DNA of 6,503 nucleotides from Gemmatimonadota bacterium (GTDB lineage Bacteria; Gemmatimonadota; Gemmatimonadetes; Gemmatimonadales; GWC2-71-9), in the NCBI GenBank assembly GCA_016180765.1, contig JACPAP010000259.1, positions 1 through 6,503 on the forward strand. Direction: 5' to 3'. Shown here in pieces: positions 5,651-6,503 of this stretch. Every line of letters starts with the position of its first letter. Position 1 is the stretch's first letter. The notes beneath the pieces were generated by a model that was not told the DNA's origin, did not search any database, and saw only the letters and a list, made by a program, of their open reading frames with translations. A program made the translations under genes and the position numbers.

Positions 5651-6503
5651 TGCGGCGGAAGAGCCTCGGACCCTCGTCCCTCGGCATCCACGGCAAGCTC
5701 GACCGGCGGGCCGAGAAGAGCCCGGTCGCCTCGCCCATCTATCAGAGCAGCACCTTCGTCCAGCCGGTCGGCTCGACCGAGGAGGTGCTCTACACCCGCT
5801 ACGGCAACAATCCCAACCAGGTAGACCTCGGGGCGCGGCTCGCGGCGCTGGAAGGGGCGGAACACGCCATCTTCGTGGCCAGCGGCATGGGGGCCACCGC
5901 ACTGGCCCATCTGGCGGTGCTCCGGCCGGGGGACCACCTAGTCTCCAGCGCCTGGATCTACGGCGGCACCTACCGGCTCTTCGCGGAGGAGTTCGGCCGC
6001 TTCGGGATCGAGGTGACCTTCGTGGACCCCAGCACCGGCCGTTGGAAGAGCCACCTGCGCGAGAACACGCGGGCGATCTTCGTGGAGACGCCCACCAACC
6101 CCTTGATGCGGGTGCTGGACCTGGGACCGCTGGGGAAGCTGGGCAAGAGCGAAGGGATCGCGTTGATCGTGGACTCGACGTTCGCCACGCCCATCAATCT
6201 CCGGCCCCTGGAGCACGGCGCGGACCTGGTGATCCACAGCGCCACCAAATACCTGAACGGCCATTCCGACGTGATCGCGGGCGCCGTGGCCGGGAGTGAG
6301 GCGCCGGTGGAGGAGGTCCGCCGGCTGATGCAGGTCTGGGGCCAGGCGCTGGACCCGCACGCGGCCTGGCTGATCGAACGGGGCCTGAAGACCCTGGCGG
6401 TACGCATGGAGCGGCACAACGCCAACGGGTTGGCCTTCGCGAGTTGGGCCGCAGAACACCCCAAGGTCGCCGCCGTGCACTACCCCGGACTGGCCTCGCA
6501 CCC
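5650..6503 (+). CDS. Trans-sulfuration PLP enzyme, cystathionine gamma-synthase/lyase family (partial)
   Basis: The first 284 codons of a gene that continues past the right edge; the family is usually 380-430 residues, so roughly a quarter to a third is missing. Members are cytosolic PLP enzymes that make or cleave cystathionine, homocysteine or methionine C-S bonds. Visible features: SPIYQSSTFV (28-37), Y48-T-R50-Y-G-N-N-P-N (the YxR element that contacts the neighbouring subunit's PLP phosphate), S79-G-M-G-A (cofactor loop), YGGTYRLF (104-111), ETPTNP (146-151), VDSTFATP (174-181, D175 contacting the PLP ring nitrogen), and SATKYLNGHSD (197-207) with K200 as the PLP Schiff-base lysine. Catalytic residues in the window are intact. 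Gamma-synthase, gamma-lyase, beta-lyase and O-acylhomoserine sulfhydrylase cannot be told apart without the C-terminus and phylogeny. The ATG overlaps the upstream stop by one base and has no clear Shine-Dalgarno, so translation is probably coupled. Confidence 0.9.
   Translation, partial: MRRKSLGPSSLGIHGKLDRRAEKSPVASPIYQSSTFVQPVGSTEEVLYTRYGNNPNQVDLGARLAALEGAEHAIFVASGMGATALAHLAVLRPGDHLVSSAWIYGGTYRLFAEEFGRFGIEVTFVDPSTGRWKSHLRENTRAIFVETPTNPLMRVLDLGPLGKLGKSEGIALIVDSTFATPINLRPLEHGADLVIHSATKYLNGHSDVIAGAVAGSEAPVEEVRRLMQVWGQALDPHAAWLIERGLKTLAVRMERHNANGLAFASWAAEHPKVAAVHYPGLASH

Noticed and set aside
4941..6299. Long plus-strand frame spanning the end of the GHKL gene, the STAS-like gene and the PLP enzyme gene
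   Set aside because: It crosses three better-supported genes in another frame, is dominated by Arg, Pro, Ala and Ser, and has no conserved motif.

Overview
The window is GC-rich chromosomal DNA from a bacterium, with strong G/C preference at third codon positions and little non-coding space. I see no mobile-element, phage, CRISPR or RNA-gene signature. The mix of genes points to a free-living GC-rich, probably Gram-negative lineage: a Tat-like Xaa-Pro peptidase, lepA with a -10 element directly against its start codon, a ROK kinase and a PfkB kinase. Gemmatimonadota is my best guess, from general resemblance only; no marker in the window proves it.

Layout. Positions 1-367 hold the 5' part of a minus-strand gene for an M24/creatinase-type Xaa-Pro peptidase with a twin-arginine motif at its N-terminus; it runs off the left edge. 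A 116-bp divergent intergenic region (368-483) follows. It carries a four-unit heptamer repeat and a TATATT box ending 7 nt before the lepA ATG. From 484 to the right edge six plus-strand genes are packed almost without gaps: lepA (elongation factor 4), a ROK-family glucokinase-like gene, a PfkB-family carbohydrate kinase, a STAS-like/GHKL ATPase fusion, a STAS-like (DUF4325-type) protein fused to a winged helix, and the 5' two-thirds or so of a PLP-dependent Cys/Met metabolism enzyme (cystathionine gamma-synthase/lyase family), which runs off the right edge.

How they fit together. After lepA the gaps are +11, then overlaps of 4, 4, 14 and 1 nt, so the six genes look like one translationally coupled operon. 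It joins a translation factor, two sugar kinases, a two-gene regulatory module and a sulfur amino acid enzyme. The most interesting part is the regulatory pair (4195-5650). A GHKL-type ATPase carrying its own N-terminal STAS-like domain is encoded overlapping a second STAS-like protein that ends in a predicted DNA-binding domain. This resembles a compact partner-switching module, but no sigma factor, PP2C phosphatase or sensor is encoded nearby. Its output and targets are unknown; the carbohydrate and sulfur genes around it are candidates by position only.
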